64,000 nucleotides of DNA, taken from contig NZ_JABEND010000004.1 in the NCBI RefSeq assembly GCF_013002705.1, forward strand, positions 304,685 through 368,684, written 5' to 3'. Source of the stretch: Nakamurella aerolata. Lineage in GTDB: Bacteria > Actinomycetota > Actinomycetes > Mycobacteriales > Nakamurellaceae. Of this stretch, positions 48,264 through 58,796 are shown one piece after another. Below the pieces are notes generated by a model. The model did no database searches and was not told where the DNA came from. It saw only the letters and a list, made by a program, of their open reading frames with translations. A program made the position numbers and the translations under genes. The stretch's first letter is position 1. Each line of letters opens with the position of its first letter.

Positions 48264-48757
48264 GCCGCCCGGGCGAACCCGTGCGCGGCACCGCCGGCGC
48301 CCCGCCGGCCGCTGACCCGGCGGGCGCTGAGCGGGCAGCAGCGGCGGCACGGACGGTGCCCGGCTGGGGTCTGCGCGGAGCTCTTGGGCTGGCTTGCGGG
48401 CTGCTGGTGGTGCTGACCGTGGTGACCGGTCAGGACCTGGCCGCCGTGTCGATGGCAACGGCGGTGCTGGTCGCCACCACCGTTTACACCGTCGCCGCGC
48501 CCGGTGGGCCGGCGGCGGCGCTGCTGCTGATCGGTGTGATGGGCGTGCATCTGGCGTTCGGCGGACCCGTCCTCGATGTGCGCGTGGCGCTGCTGGCGGT
48601 GCTGATGCTGGCGGTTCACCAACTCGCCGGCATCTGCGCGGCGGTGCCGGTGCGGGCCCAGGTGACACTGCAGGCGCTGCGGCCGGTGGCGATCAGGTTC
48701 GCGATCGCCGCCGGTGCCGGGGTGCTGGCGCTGGTGCTGGTCGCCGTCCTCAGCTGA
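48260..48757 (+). CDS. hypothetical four-helix membrane protein
   Basis: 165 aa, Ala/Val/Leu-rich, with a 35-residue polar Ala/Pro-rich tail followed by four predicted helices covering nearly all of residues 35-165. ATG overlaps the DUF58 stop by 4 nt. It is the last gene of the MoxR operon and ends 5 nt before the convergent accA gene. Function unknown. Confidence 0.75.
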   Translation: MSRPGEPVRGTAGAPPAADPAGAERAAAAARTVPGWGLRGALGLACGLLVVLTVVTGQDLAAVSMATAVLVATTVYTVAAPGGPAAALLLIGVMGVHLAFGGPVLDVRVALLAVLMLAVHQLAGICAAVPVRAQVTLQALRPVAIRFAIAAGAGVLALVLVAVLS

Positions 48758-48762
48758 CGGAT

Positions 48763-50637
48763 TCAGCTGACCGATTCTGCTGCTGGCTCGATCCGGGCGA
48801 TCACGTCGCCGCTGCCGACCGATGCGCCGACGGTGACATCGACGCTGGTGACCGTCCCGGAAACGCCTGCGGTGACGGGGTTCTCCATCTTCATCGCCTC
48901 GATCACCGCGAGCAGTTCCCCGGCCTCGACGGCAGCTCCCGGCTCCACGGCCACCTTGACGACGGTGCCCTGCATCGGAGCCGTCACCGTGCCGCTGCCG
49001 CCAGCGGCTGCCGCGGCCGAGCGGCGCTCGGTCCGGCGCCCGCGCGTTCGGCCTGCTGACCGGCCGCCGCCCGCGACGGCCAGCCCGGCCGGCAACCGCA
49101 CCTCGACCCGCTTGCCGTTCACCTCGGCGACAATCCGTTGCCTGCCATCGGTTCCGGCCGACTGCCGATCGGCCGGCTCGTCCGCGGCGGGGTCGGCCCG
49201 GAACGGCTCGAGCTCGCCGGTGAATTCGGTCTCGATCCACCGGGTGTGCACCGCGAACTCGCCGGCCGAGCCGTCCGGGTTGGTCGCGGTGAACGCCGGA
49301 TCCCTGACCACGGCCCGGTGGAACGGCAGAGCCGTTGCCATGCCGTCGATCTGGAACTCGTCAAGTGCGCGGCGCGAGCGCTCCAGCGCCTGCTCCCGAT
49401 CAGCGCCGGTGACGATCAGCTTGGCCAGCAACGAGTCGAACGCGCCGGACACCTCGGCGCCGGCCACCACACCGGAATCCAGCCGCACGCCGGGACCGGC
49501 CGGCGGATCGAATCGGGTCACCGTTCCGGGAGCCGGCAGGAAACCCCGACCGGGGTCCTCACCGTTGATGCGGAACTCGAAGCTGTGCCCGCGCGGCTGC
49601 GGATCGTCGGTGTAGCCCAGCGGTTCGCCCGCCGCGATGCGGAACTGCTCGCGCACCAGATCGAGGCCGGTGGTCTCTTCGCTGACCGGGTGCTCCACCT
49701 GCAGCCGGGTGTTCACCTCCAGGAACGAGACGAGGCCGTCGCGGCCGACGATGAACTCCACCGTGCCGGCGCCGTAATAGCCGGCCTCGCGGCAGATGTC
49801 TTTGGCCGCTTGGTGAATCTGCGTGCGCTGCTGGTCCGAGAGGAAAGGAGCAGGCGCCTCCTCCACCAGCTTCTGGTATCGCCGCTGCAGACTGCAGTCG
49901 CGGGTGCCGACCACCACAACGGTGCCGTGCTGGTCGGCCAGCACCTGGGCCTCGACGTGCCGTGGCGATTCCAGATAGCGCTCAACGAAACACTCGCCGC
50001 GGCCGAACGCCGCGACCGCCTCGCGCACCGCCGACTCGTACAACTCAGGGATCTCCGCCTCGGTACGGGCCACCTTAAGGCCGCGGCCGCCGCCGCCGAA
50101 GGCAGCCTTGATCGCCACCGGCAGGCCGTACTCGCGGGCGAACCCCACCACCTCGTCGGCGCCGGACACCGGGTCGGGCGTGCCGGGGGTGAGTGGGGCG
50201 CCGGCCCGCAACGCAATGTGCCGGGCCGTCACCTTGTCGCCGAGGTCGCGGATCGCCTGCGGTGGCGGGCCGATCCAGGTCAGCCCGGCGTCGATCACCG
50301 CCTCGGCGAAATCCGCGTTCTCGGACAGGAAACCGTAGCCGGGGTGCACTGCGTCGGCGCCGGACCTGCCGGCCACCTCCAGCAACTTCTCGATGGACAG
50401 GTAGGTGTCTGCCGCGGTGCTGCCGTCCAACGCGTAGGCGGCGTCGGCCAACCTGACGTGCAGCGCGTCCAGATCCTGATCGGCATACACCGCAACCGAT
50501 TCCAGCCCGGCATCACGGCACGCCCTGATCACCCGGACGGCGATCTCGCCCCGGTTGGCGACCAGCACCGAGCTGATCGGGCGGGTGCCCGTCGATGGGG
50601 TCGCCGGCTGATTCCCGGACTGCTGCTCGGCTTTCAA
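48763..50637 (-). CDS. accA: acyl-CoA carboxylase alpha subunit (biotin carboxylase + BCCP)
   Basis: 624 aa from TTG 50637, which overlaps the maf stop (TTGA) and has GGAAGGG about 8 nt upstream; GTG 50685 inside maf would add 16 residues. Biotin carboxylase domain: [24 protein letters not shown] (ATP loop), [16 protein letters not shown]. The C-terminal biotinyl domain has EAMKMENP with the modified Lys. It supplies carboxybiotin to acyl-CoA carboxyltransferase subunits, matching mycobacterial AccA3 by domain order and neighbours. Confidence 0.95.
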   Translation of the reverse strand: MKAEQQSGNQPATPSTGTRPISSVLVANRGEIAVRVIRACRDAGLESVAVYADQDLDALHVRLADAAYALDGSTAADTYLSIEKLLEVAGRSGADAVHPGYGFLSENADFAEAVIDAGLTWIGPPPQAIRDLGDKVTARHIALRAGAPLTPGTPDPVSGADEVVGFAREYGLPVAIKAAFGGGGRGLKVARTEAEIPELYESAVREAVAAFGRGECFVERYLESPRHVEAQVLADQHGTVVVVGTRDCSLQRRYQKLVEEAPAPFLSDQQRTQIHQAAKDICREAGYYGAGTVEFIVGRDGLVSFLEVNTRLQVEHPVSEETTGLDLVREQFRIAAGEPLGYTDDPQPRGHSFEFRINGEDPGRGFLPAPGTVTRFDPPAGPGVRLDSGVVAGAEVSGAFDSLLAKLIVTGADREQALERSRRALDEFQIDGMATALPFHRAVVRDPAFTATNPDGSAGEFAVHTRWIETEFTGELEPFRADPAADEPADRQSAGTDGRQRIVAEVNGKRVEVRLPAGLAVAGGGRSAGRTRGRRTERRSAAAAAGGSGTVTAPMQGTVVKVAVEPGAAVEAGELLAVIEAMKMENPVTAGVSGTVTSVDVTVGASVGSGDVIARIEPAAESVS

Positions 50638-51329
50638 CGAACCGTCCCTTCCAGATTGTTGCTGTTGCCGCCCATCGGTCGCCACAGGTCGGTGACCTCG
50701 ATGTCGACGTCGGACAACAGGGTGCGGGTCAGCGGCAGCGAGATGCCGATCACCGACGACGGGTCACCGTTCACCCCGGTGACGAACCAGCCGCCGAACC
50801 CGTCGATGGTCAGCGAACCGGCCACCTGCAGCGGTTCGCCGGTGGCCAGATAGGCGTCGATCTCGGCGGGAGTCGGTGTGCCGAAACGGATCTGGGTGAC
50901 TTCGGTGCCGGCCGACCTGGCGGTCACCTCGCCGTCGTCGATGCGCAGCACGGCATGTCCGGTGAGCAGCTCTGCGGTGCTGCCGGACAACTCGGCCCAC
51001 TGCTGCCGGGCTCGCTCGGTGGTACCCGGCTTTCCGGTGAGCCGGCCGTCGTGCAGCAGCATGGAGTCGCAGCCGATCACCACACCGCGGCGGACCGGCC
51101 ACGGCAGTCTGGCCGCCACCGCCTCAGCCTTGGCCAAGGCCAGCCGGGCCACCAGATCGTTCGGCGGGTTACCGGCGTGCTCGTCCAGCACCGCCTGCTC
51201 GTCGACATCGGAGACCACCACCGCAGGGTCGATGCCGGCGGCACGCAAAACCTGCAGCCGGGCCGGCGAGCGCGACGCCAGCACCGTCACCAGACCGGAC
51301 CGGGACACCGGCGCTGCCAGCTCACTCAC
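50634..51329 (-). CDS. maf: Maf-like nucleotide pyrophosphatase
   Basis: 231 aa from GTG 51329, overlapping the accE stop. [20 protein letters not shown] and [16 protein letters not shown] are the Maf signatures, the latter with the catalytic Asp. Maf proteins hydrolyse non-canonical or modified nucleoside triphosphates to monophosphates. It sits between accE and accA, the same order as in mycobacteria, and is coupled to both by 4-nt overlaps. Confidence 0.9.
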   Translation of the reverse strand: MSELAAPVSRSGLVTVLASRSPARLQVLRAAGIDPAVVVSDVDEQAVLDEHAGNPPNDLVARLALAKAEAVAARLPWPVRRGVVIGCDSMLLHDGRLTGKPGTTERARQQWAELSGSTAELLTGHAVLRIDDGEVTARSAGTEVTQIRFGTPTPAEIDAYLATGEPLQVAGSLTIDGFGGWFVTGVNGDPSSVIGISLPLTRTLLSDVDIEVTDLWRPMGGNSNNLEGTVR

Positions 51330-51568
51330 CGGCCCGACCCCCGCGGCAGCCCGGACGCCCACCAGCCGTCCACCGATGGGGCGACTACGCCGACGCCGAC
51401 AACCGGTGCGCCCCAACGGGAACGACGGGTCTGCCGGTCCGATCTAGCGACGCCCGTCCGGCCGGCGTGCGCAGACTGTGCAGCCAGCGCCGCCAGCGCC
51501 GCCAGTACCGCGGCGGCCTCCTCCTCGGGTTCCAGCTCGCTGCGGGCTTCGCCGCTGTGTCGCCTCAC
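51326..51568 (-). CDS. accE: acyl-CoA carboxylase epsilon subunit
   Basis: 80 aa. The short acidic start [18 protein letters not shown] and the C-terminal RSRW ... [10 protein letters not shown] match the actinobacterial AccE family, which stabilises the carboxylase holo-complex. GTG start overlaps the accD stop and its TGA overlaps the maf start. Confidence 0.9.
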   Translation of the reverse strand: MRRHSGEARSELEPEEEAAAVLAALAALAAQSAHAGRTGVARSDRQTRRSRWGAPVVGVGVVAPSVDGWWASGLPRGSGR

Positions 51569-53217
51569 AGGGGAATGTTTCCGTGCTTCTTGGGCGGCAA
51601 CGACTCTCGCTTGTCGGCGAGCACCCGCAGGGCCTTGGCGACCTCGGCGCGGGTGGCGTGCGGCGCGATCACCGCGTCGACATAACCGCGGTCCGCGGCG
51701 ATGTACGGGTTGGTGAGAGCGTCCTCGTAATCGGTCTGCAGCTGCTTGCGCAGCGCGGCCACCTGCTCGGAGTCGGCGCCGTGCTCGTCAGCAGCGGCGG
51801 CGATCTGCTTGCGGTACAAGATGTTCACCGCACCGTCGGCGCCCATCACCGCGATCTGCGCCGTCGGCCATGCCAGGTTGATGTCGGCGCCGAGATGTTT
51901 GGAGCCCATCACGTCGTAGGCGCCGCCGTATGCCTTGCGGGTGATGATGGTGATCAACGGAACGGTGGCCTCGGCATAGGCGTAGATCAGCTTGGCGCCG
52001 CGCCGGATGATGCCGTTCCACTCCTGGTCGGTGCCGGGCAGAAAGCCGGGCACATCAACAAAAGTCAGCACCGGAATGTTGAACGCGTCGCAGGTGCGGA
52101 CAAACCGTGCCGCCTTCTCCGAGGCATCGATGTCGAGCACCCCGGCCAGATGCTGCGGCTGGTTGGCCACCACACCGACTCCGCGGCCGTCCACCCGGCC
52201 GAACCCGACCACGATGTTCGGCGCGAACAGCTCCTGCACCTGCAGGAACTCGCCCTCGTCGAGCACCGCCCTGATCGCCACCGTGATGTCGTACGGCTGG
52301 TTCGGCGAATCCGGGATCAGGGTGTCCAAACTCCGGTCGGCGTCGGTGATCTCGGCGCTGCCGGCGCCCGCGGATTCGGCATGGGCGGGCGCAAGGTCAG
52401 GGTCGATGGGCGCCGGGGTCAGGTTGTTCGGCGGCAGGTAGCTCAGCAGTTCACGCACATACGAGATGGCGTCGTCCTCGTCGGCGGCCAGGTAGTGCGC
52501 GTTGCCGGAGCGAGTGTTGTGGGTGCGCGCGCCCCCCAGCTCCTCAAGGGTGACGTTCTCGCCGGTCACCGACCGGACCACGTCGGGGCCGGTGATGAAC
52601 ATCTGGCTGGTGCCCTCGACCATCACCACGAAATCGGTGAGCGCGGGGGAGTACACGTGCCCGCCGGCGGCGGCACCCATGATCAGCGAGATCTGTGGCA
52701 CCACCCCGGACAGCTGCACGTTGCGCCGGAAGATCTCGGCGTACAACCCCAGGGAGACAACGCCTTCCTGGATTCGGGCGCCGCCACCCTCGTTGATCCC
52801 GACGATGGGCCGCCCGGTCTTGGCGGCGAAATCGAGCACCTTCACGATCTTCTCGCCGTACACCTCGCCGAGGCTGCCGCCGAACACGGTGACGTCCTGC
52901 GAGAACACGCACACCTCGCGACCGTCGACGGTGCCGAACCCGGTCACCACGCCGTCGCCGTACGGGCGGTTGGCGTCCAACCCGAAGTTGCTCGACCGGT
53001 GCCGGGAGAAGGCATCGAACTCGGTGAAGCTGCCGGGGTCGAGCAGCAACTCCAACCGTTCCCGCGCCGTCTTCTTGCCGCGGGCGTGCTGCTTCTGCAC
53101 CGCCGCGGCCGACCCGGCGTGCACCGCCTTGTCGTAGCGATCGGTCAGATCGGCGAGCTTCTCCGCCGTGGAGTGAGGTGCCCCGGGTTGCTGGGCCGGT
53201 TCGGAAGCCGATGTCAC
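51565..53217 (-). CDS. accD: acyl-CoA carboxylase beta subunit (carboxyltransferase)
   Basis: 550 aa from GTG 53217. The open frame runs 179 codons further up, but only through the antisense of the next gene. Carboxyltransferase features: [27 protein letters not shown], and [15 protein letters not shown] with [18 protein letters not shown], the two oxyanion-hole loops. It transfers carboxyl from biotin to propionyl-CoA or longer acyl-CoA; its context equals mycobacterial AccD5. A GATACT element 8 nt before the GTG and no ribosome binding site suggest a leaderless mRNA. Confidence 0.95.
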   Translation of the reverse strand: MTSASEPAQQPGAPHSTAEKLADLTDRYDKAVHAGSAAAVQKQHARGKKTARERLELLLDPGSFTEFDAFSRHRSSNFGLDANRPYGDGVVTGFGTVDGREVCVFSQDVTVFGGSLGEVYGEKIVKVLDFAAKTGRPIVGINEGGGARIQEGVVSLGLYAEIFRRNVQLSGVVPQISLIMGAAAGGHVYSPALTDFVVMVEGTSQMFITGPDVVRSVTGENVTLEELGGARTHNTRSGNAHYLAADEDDAISYVRELLSYLPPNNLTPAPIDPDLAPAHAESAGAGSAEITDADRSLDTLIPDSPNQPYDITVAIRAVLDEGEFLQVQELFAPNIVVGFGRVDGRGVGVVANQPQHLAGVLDIDASEKAARFVRTCDAFNIPVLTFVDVPGFLPGTDQEWNGIIRRGAKLIYAYAEATVPLITIITRKAYGGAYDVMGSKHLGADINLAWPTAQIAVMGADGAVNILYRKQIAAAADEHGADSEQVAALRKQLQTDYEDALTNPYIAADRGYVDAVIAPHATRAEVAKALRVLADKRESLPPKKHGNIPL

Positions 53218-53225
53218 CTCGCGAG

Positions 53226-53231
53226 AGTATC
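53226..53231 (-). promoter_or_regulatory. candidate -10 element for leaderless accD
   Basis: GATACT on the minus strand, 8 nt before the GTG start. Initiation about 7 nt downstream would put the first base at or next to the start codon. No clear -35 is visible at 16-18 bp. Confidence 0.35.
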
Positions 53232-53260
53232 CGTTCGCGGCGGTGCTGCCGGGCGGCCTG

Positions 53261-54739
53261 TCAGCGCAGCTTCGGCAGCTGGGTGCCCGCGACGTCGACG
53301 GCGGCGGCCCTGCGGGCCTCGTCGTCGCCGACACAGCTGATCTCGGCGACGAAGCGGCCACGCTGCCCCAGCGCCGCCGTCTCGCCGTCGAACTCGTCGG
53401 TGGCGGCGGCGTCGTACACCACGGTGGATCCGCCCGCCGCGAGCCCGGGCGGCACCGCCACCGTCTCGTCCCCCAAGTCGTCGAACAACGTGCCCTCGCG
53501 GAGCGCGTACCACACCGCCGCCCCGTCCTCGGAGTCGAAACCGGCCAGCGCGGTGACGCACTCCGCGGTGCTGCCGGCGCTGGCGCGGGTGACGGCGGTG
53601 GCAACGATTCCGTTGGGCTGCAACGCTTGCAAGCGCCGCAGCAACCAATCGTCGCCGCCGTCGGCCGGGTAGCCGGTGAACGCCACCAGCTCGGCCGGGG
53701 TGCCGTCGGCCGGGGTCGCGAAGTACCCCGCGGCACCCTCGGTACCGGAGACACTGATGGGCTTCCATCCCCGGCCGGTCGGCACCGCGAGCAGCGGGCG
53801 CAGCGCTGCCGAGCTTGGTAGCGGTTGCTTGCCGCCCGGCCCGCCGGTGCGCTGGGTCGGCGGCTGCGGGGCCGCCTGCGCGGGTTGGTCGGGCGTTGAC
53901 TTTTCGGCGGTGGACTTTTCGCTGGAACAGCCGCTCAGCCTGGACAGCTGGGCGCGGAGCCACCCCGTCGCCAGCTCGATCTCCGCTGCCAGCGGAAACG
54001 AGAAGAGGGCGCGAACAGCGAAGGCATCGCAGCTGGTCAACACCTCGAGTTGGGCGGCGCCGCTCGCCGTCGGTACGCGGGTCAACACGGCCTGCGTGTC
54101 CGGCAGTCCCGGCAGCGCGACCTGCATCCCCGGGGGTTGGCTCAGGTCGCTGCTCACCGACCTCGCCCAGCCGGCGGCCAGCGCGGGGTTCGGGAACCGC
54201 ACCAGCAGCAGATCGCTGGTAGTGGTGTCCGGGGCGTCCCAACCGAGCCATGCCAGCCCCTCCACCCGCCGGTCCAGCAGCGCCTGCTGCTCCGTCCGGT
54301 CATCAGTCGAATCACCGAACATCGCTCCGTACTCGGCGACCGTGGGGGAGTGCGGGCTGGCGAACCAGGGCTCGGCGGGCTCGGCGCCGGCCGGCACCGA
54401 CATCAACAACCCGGCCAGCGCCGGCGACTGCGGCAATGCCCGGCTCGGGTCCGCCGCGGTGGTCGGTGCCGGCGTCGGCGGCGCCTGGCCGGTGCCGCGA
54501 GCGGTGCTGGTCGCCGTGCCGGCGCTGCCGCTCCCGATGACGCCGGAGTCGCGGACATGGGCGGGCTTCGGGTTGCCGTCGGTGCCGGGTGCTGCCTGCC
54601 CGCCGACGGCGACCGTGCAACCGGCCGTCAACGAGGCCACCGCGATGGCCAGGACGAGCCTTGCGGTGTATCCGATCCGGATATTTCTGCGCGCGCCGTG
54701 AACTGCGCGAACGCCCCGCGGTTGCCCCGTCATCCCCAT
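53261..54739 (-). CDS. secreted lipoprotein of unknown function
   Basis: 492 aa from ATG 54739. A lipoprotein signal ([13 protein letters not shown], lipobox LTAGC) is followed by a Gly/Thr/Pro linker and two domains separated by a charged Ser/Lys/Pro segment with [11 protein letters not shown]. It resembles a family of large actinobacterial lipoproteins found in nocardias and mycobacteria, but I cannot assign a function. ATG 54733 is an alternative start. It is divergent from birA with only 40 bp between start codons. Confidence 0.82.
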   Translation of the reverse strand: MGMTGQPRGVRAVHGARRNIRIGYTARLVLAIAVASLTAGCTVAVGGQAAPGTDGNPKPAHVRDSGVIGSGSAGTATSTARGTGQAPPTPAPTTAADPSRALPQSPALAGLLMSVPAGAEPAEPWFASPHSPTVAEYGAMFGDSTDDRTEQQALLDRRVEGLAWLGWDAPDTTTSDLLLVRFPNPALAAGWARSVSSDLSQPPGMQVALPGLPDTQAVLTRVPTASGAAQLEVLTSCDAFAVRALFSFPLAAEIELATGWLRAQLSRLSGCSSEKSTAEKSTPDQPAQAAPQPPTQRTGGPGGKQPLPSSAALRPLLAVPTGRGWKPISVSGTEGAAGYFATPADGTPAELVAFTGYPADGGDDWLLRRLQALQPNGIVATAVTRASAGSTAECVTALAGFDSEDGAAVWYALREGTLFDDLGDETVAVPPGLAAGGSTVVYDAAATDEFDGETAALGQRGRFVAEISCVGDDEARRAAAVDVAGTQLPKLR

Positions 54740-54779
54740 GTGCGAAGTGTAGGGCAGCGGCGCCCTTACCCTTGACGCG

Positions 54780-55637
54780 ATGACAGCCTCGTCCCAGCCA
54801 TCGGCCCGTGCCCCGATCGACCCGGCCACGGTGCGGGCCGCCCTGCCGGACCCACAGCGCTGGACCATCCGGCACGTGGCCAGCACCGGCTCCACTAATT
54901 CCGACCTCGCCAGGGCGGCGACCGGGCCGACCGGCGCCCCCGATCGCACGGTGCTCATCACCGAGGAGCAGCTGGCCGGCCGCGGCCGGCTGGGCCGCAG
55001 CTGGCAGGCGCCGGCCGGCAGCGCACTGATGATGTCGGTGTTGCTGCGCCCCGACCGAGTGCCGGTGGCCAGGCGCGGTTGGGTGGGGGCGCTGCTGGGC
55101 CTGGCCCACCTGCGGGCCATGGACGCCTACGGCGTCGCCGCAAACCTCAAGTGGCCCAACGACATTCTGGTCGATGGTCGCAAGTGCGCCGGGATCCTGG
55201 CCGAGTTGGCGGGGCCGGCTGTTGTGGTCGGTTGTGGGCTCAACGTGTCGCTCACCGAGTCGGAATTGCCGCGCGCGGATGCCACGTCGCTGAGCCTGGA
55301 AGGCGTGCGGGTTGACCGGTCCGAGCTGGCCGGTGCGGTGCTGCGCGAGCTGGATCCGCTCCTGCGGCAATGGGAATCGGCGGCCGGCGACGTCGCTGCC
55401 AGTGGTCTGCTCGAGCAGTACCGGCAGCGCTGCAGCACCATCGGCCAGCGCGTCGTGCTGCACCTGCCGGACGGGCGGAAGCTGGTCGGTACCGCGCTCG
55501 ACGTCACCGAAGACGGCTCGCTGACCGTGCGCAGCGACGCCGCGGCCGGTGCCGTCCCTACCGTGGCCAGCTATGCCGCCGCCGACGTCCAGCACCTGCG
55601 CCCGGCTCCGTCCCGGGCGGAACGCCAGCCGCAGTGA
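54780..55637 (+). CDS. birA: biotin-[acetyl-CoA-carboxylase] ligase
   Basis: 285 aa. GRGRLGRSWQAPAGSALMMS is the biotinyl-5'-AMP loop; KWPNDILVDGRKCAGILAE holds the catalytic Lys; the C-terminal SH3-like domain is at about 225-270. It has no N-terminal DNA-binding domain, so it is a mono-functional ligase and not a repressor. It biotinylates the AccA biotinyl domain encoded 4 kb away. The following YggS-type gene starts 4 nt after its stop. Confidence 0.95.
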   Translation: MTASSQPSARAPIDPATVRAALPDPQRWTIRHVASTGSTNSDLARAATGPTGAPDRTVLITEEQLAGRGRLGRSWQAPAGSALMMSVLLRPDRVPVARRGWVGALLGLAHLRAMDAYGVAANLKWPNDILVDGRKCAGILAELAGPAVVVGCGLNVSLTESELPRADATSLSLEGVRVDRSELAGAVLRELDPLLRQWESAAGDVAASGLLEQYRQRCSTIGQRVVLHLPDGRKLVGTALDVTEDGSLTVRSDAAAGAVPTVASYAAADVQHLRPAPSRAERQPQ

Positions 55638-55641
55638 CACC

Positions 55642-56427
55642 ATGGTGGGCATGACGGCCGCAGGTGACAAGGCAGCCGGCGTCGACAGCCGGCAAGCAGC
55701 CACAGACCCAGCCCAGCAGGACCAGCAGGACCCGCGGGAAGCGGAACTGCTGGAGCGGCTGTTCGCCGCCGTGCAGGGCATTCAGCAGGCCGCCGCCGAG
55801 GCCGGGCGGGCCGACCAGGTGCGGCTGCTGCTGGCCACCAAGCTGGTGGACGCCGATCGGATCGCCTCAGCACTGCGCGTCGGGGCGGCGCTGATCGGCG
55901 AGAACCGGGTGCAGGAGATCACCGGGAAAGCGCCCCAGCTGCAGGGTGTGCTGCACGAGAAACACCTGATCGGGCCGCTGCAGAAGAACAAGATCAACAC
56001 CGCACTGGCGGCCGAATCCGCGGTGGACTGCGTCGAGACGGTGGACAGCGTCGAATTGGCCGCCGCCATCGACCAGCGGGTCGAGCCGGCCAGGGGCGAC
56101 GGGGCGGTGCTCGACGTGATGATCCAGGTCAACGTATCCGGTGAGCCGAGCAAGTCCGGCGTCGCGCCGGAGCAGGCGTCCGCGCTGGCCGCGGCGGTGG
56201 CGGGACTGCCGCGGTTGCGGTTGACCGGGCTGATGACCATCGGGCTGAACAGCGGCGACGAGGCCGCGGTGCGCCGCGGTTATGCCCGGCTGCGCGAGCT
56301 GCGCGACTCCCTGGTGCCAGGCGGCGAGCTCAGCATGGGGATGAGCGCCGACTACCGGGCGGCGATCGCCGAAGGAGCGACCATCGTGCGGCTCGGCTCG
56401 GCCGTCTTCGGTCCGCGCACCGGCTGA
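55642..56427 (+). CDS. YggS-family PLP homeostasis protein
   Basis: 261 aa from ATG 55642 (ATG 55651 also possible). The barrel shows LLATKLVDADRI with the PLP Lys, IGENRVQEITGK, HLIGPLQKNK and SMGMSADYRAAIAEGATIVRLG. These proteins (PLPBP) buffer pyridoxal phosphate and influence amino-acid metabolism; no catalytic reaction is known. It has an acidic Gln-rich tail of about 30 residues before the barrel. Follows birA in the same direction. Confidence 0.92.
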   Translation: MVGMTAAGDKAAGVDSRQAATDPAQQDQQDPREAELLERLFAAVQGIQQAAAEAGRADQVRLLLATKLVDADRIASALRVGAALIGENRVQEITGKAPQLQGVLHEKHLIGPLQKNKINTALAAESAVDCVETVDSVELAAAIDQRVEPARGDGAVLDVMIQVNVSGEPSKSGVAPEQASALAAAVAGLPRLRLTGLMTIGLNSGDEAAVRRGYARLRELRDSLVPGGELSMGMSADYRAAIAEGATIVRLGSAVFGPRTG

Positions 56428-56542
56428 GCTGCCGGGGTGGCCGCGCCGCTCACCCGTTCGCCGCGCCGGGACGACTTTGGGTAGCGTCAGCATGGGTGCC
56501 CGGCTGTTCGGCCGGGGCCGGACCTGACCGGTGAGGTGAACC

Positions 56543-57190
56543 ATGCCGTATCCCGACAATCTGTTGTCCCGTGGCGAGCAGGTCGTGCTGCACAAGCATC
56601 CGAGCTGGAAGGTGCTGGTGCTGCCGGTTCTGGTGTTCGTGGTGGTGATCGGCGGCGCCAGCGCGATGATTGCCTGGATCACCCACTGGAACGATGCCGG
56701 CTTCACCAGCCATCTGCCGTGGATCATCGGCACCATCGTGGTGGCCGTGCTGCTGCTGATCTTCTTTGCGCTGGTGCCGTTCCTGCGGTGGGCCACCGAG
56801 CATTTCGTCATCTCGACAGGGCACGTGTTCTTCCGGACCGGGATCGTGCGGCGCCGTGAGCATCAGATCCCGCTGGCCCGCATCCAGAACATGGAGACCG
56901 AGGTGAGCTTCCTCGGCCGGCTGCTGGGTTACGGCACCCTGATTGTCGAGTCCGCTGCCGATCAGCCGCTGGAGTTCCAGAACGTCGCGTCGATCTCGAA
57001 GGTGCAGGCCACCTTGAACCAGCTGATCTCCGACGACCGGCGCCGCCCCGGCGCGCACGACGGCGAGGACTACGAACCGCAGGCCCGGCGGGGCGCGCCG
57101 GCCGACACCGGCTACTCCACCGAGGTGGCCGACGGGTTCGGCGAGGCGCCGACCCAGCAACTGCCGAACGATCGGCGCGGACGCCGCTGA
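56543..57190 (+). CDS. PH domain-containing membrane protein
   Basis: 215 aa with two transmembrane helices (about residues 25-47 and 60-82) and a bacterial PH-like (DUF304/bPH2) domain: RWATEHFVISTGHVFFRTGIVRRR, IPLARIQNMETEVSFLGRLLGYGTLIVES. The C-terminus is a polar tail. Relatives of this type lie near birA in mycobacteria too. Role in membrane processes unknown. Its TGA overlaps the HMG-CoA lyase ATG by 1 nt. Confidence 0.88.
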   Translation: MPYPDNLLSRGEQVVLHKHPSWKVLVLPVLVFVVVIGGASAMIAWITHWNDAGFTSHLPWIIGTIVVAVLLLIFFALVPFLRWATEHFVISTGHVFFRTGIVRRREHQIPLARIQNMETEVSFLGRLLGYGTLIVESAADQPLEFQNVASISKVQATLNQLISDDRRRPGAHDGEDYEPQARRGAPADTGYSTEVADGFGEAPTQQLPNDRRGRR

Positions 57191-58167
57191 TGAGCCGACC
57201 GTCCGGCCTGCCGATGGTGGTCCGCGACCCGGCGTTGCCGACGTCGGTTCAGATTGTCGAGGTCGGCCCGCGCGACGGACTGCAGAACGAGGCGACCACC
57301 ATCGCTCCGGACGTCAAGCTGGAGTTCATCGACCGGTTGGGGGCGGCCGGTCTGCGGGTGGTGGAGGCCACCAGCTTCGTCAACCCACGGTGGGTGCCGC
57401 AGCTCGCCGACGCCGCCGAGGTGTTCCCGGCGATCCGGCAGCGTCCCGGTGTTCGATACCCGGTGCTGGTGCCCAACGAGCGCGGGCTGGACGGGGCGAT
57501 GTCCGCCGGAGCCAACGAGATCGCGGTGTTCGCCTCGGCCACCGATACCTTCGCCCGGCGCAACCTGGCCAGCACTCTTGACGGCCAGTTCGAGATGTTC
57601 GCACCGGTGGTGCGGCGGGCCAGGGCCGAAGGGCTGCGGGTGCGTGGCTACCTGTCCATGTGTTACGGCGACCCGTGGGAGGGCGCCGTCCCACCCGACC
57701 AGGTGGTGGCGGCCGGCCGCAGGCTGTTCGACCTCGGCGTCGACGAGTTGTCGCTCGGCGACACCATCGGGGTGGCCACCGCTGCGCAGGTCACCGCGCT
57801 GCTGGAACTGTTCGGGCGCAACGGATTCGGCCCGGAACGCCTGGCCGTGCACTTCCACGACACCTACGGCCAGGCGCTGGCGAACACGTTGAGCGCCATG
57901 CGATCCGGGGTGCGCATCGTTGACGCGTCCGCCGGTGGCCTTGGCGGTTGTCCGTTCGCCGGATCGGCCACCGGCAACCTCGCCACCGAAGACTTGGTGT
58001 GGATGCTGGACGGTCTCGGCATCGAACACGGCATCGACCTCTCGAGGCTGGTGCAGACCAGCAGCTGGATGGCCGACCACCTCGGCCGCCCGTCGCCGTC
58101 GGCGGTGGTGCGGGCATTGGCCGGATCCGCCGGCGCCGACCGGAGCGAACCGGCGAAAGGGCAGTAA
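57190..58167 (+). CDS. hydroxymethylglutaryl-CoA lyase
   Basis: 325 aa TIM-barrel enzyme of the HMGL family. EVGPRDGLQNE near the N-terminus binds metal and substrate; the DASAGGLGGCPFAGSATGN loop holds the catalytic Cys. It cleaves HMG-CoA to acetyl-CoA and acetoacetate, the last step of leucine breakdown. The nearby biotin carboxylases would serve the preceding carboxylation if one accepts methylcrotonyl-CoA, which I cannot tell. Confidence 0.93.
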   Translation: MSRPSGLPMVVRDPALPTSVQIVEVGPRDGLQNEATTIAPDVKLEFIDRLGAAGLRVVEATSFVNPRWVPQLADAAEVFPAIRQRPGVRYPVLVPNERGLDGAMSAGANEIAVFASATDTFARRNLASTLDGQFEMFAPVVRRARAEGLRVRGYLSMCYGDPWEGAVPPDQVVAAGRRLFDLGVDELSLGDTIGVATAAQVTALLELFGRNGFGPERLAVHFHDTYGQALANTLSAMRSGVRIVDASAGGLGGCPFAGSATGNLATEDLVWMLDGLGIEHGIDLSRLVQTSSWMADHLGRPSPSAVVRALAGSAGADRSEPAKGQ

Positions 58168-58169
58168 CG

Positions 58170-58796
58170 ATGAGGATTCCCGGGCCGGGCGAACTGGTCG
58201 GCGGCGCGTTGCGCGCGGCCGGGCAAGGCGTCGACACGCTGGAGCAGGCCGTCGGTCTGCTGCCCAAGGCGGTTGACCTGCTGGGGTCGGCCGCCGAGTT
58301 GATCAGCCGTGCCGACCAGCTGCTGAACCGCACCGATGCGCTGATGGACCGCATCAACAAGGTGGTCGACACCGCGCAGCACACCGCGGACCGGGCCGGC
58401 CGGCTGGTGGGCTCGCTGGAGCCGACCATGGCAAACCTGCAGCCGACGCTGGACAAGCTGGAACCGATCTTGAGCACGCTCGCCGACACCACCAGCCCCG
58501 ACGAGGTTCAGGCGCTGGTGCAGATAGTCGACCTGCTGCCGGAGATCACCCGCAGCATGCACGAGGATGTGCTGCCGATTCTGCGCACCATGGACAGCGT
58601 CTCGCCGGACATCAGCAATCTGCTGCTGATGTCGCAGGAGCTCAACGAGATGCTGTCGGTGCTGCCGGGTCTCGGCCGGGCCAAGCGCAAGTTCGAGGAC
58701 GAGAACCAGCGGCAGGAGAACACCGCGGCACCGTCCGCCGGGCTGCCGCCGGGGACCACCGTGGTGAGCGAGCAGGACGCCGACGCCAAGTTCTGA
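58170..58796 (+). CDS. hypothetical helical protein
   Basis: 208 aa from ATG 58170, 2 nt after the lyase stop and preceded by AAAGG. It is nearly all alpha-helical with heptad-like repeats of Leu, and successive amphipathic segments such as SAAELISRADQLLNRTDALMDRINKVVDTA, so it may be a coiled-coil or phasin-like protein. No signal peptide, no membrane helix. I do not recognise a family with confidence. Confidence 0.75.
   Translation: MRIPGPGELVGGALRAAGQGVDTLEQAVGLLPKAVDLLGSAAELISRADQLLNRTDALMDRINKVVDTAQHTADRAGRLVGSLEPTMANLQPTLDKLEPILSTLADTTSPDEVQALVQIVDLLPEITRSMHEDVLPILRTMDSVSPDISNLLLMSQELNEMLSVLPGLGRAKRKFEDENQRQENTAAPSAGLPPGTTVVSEQDADAKF

Noticed and set aside
53218..53754. 179-codon N-terminal extension of accD
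   Set aside because: It runs antisense through the lipoprotein gene and has the Arg/Pro/Ser-rich composition of a shadow frame.
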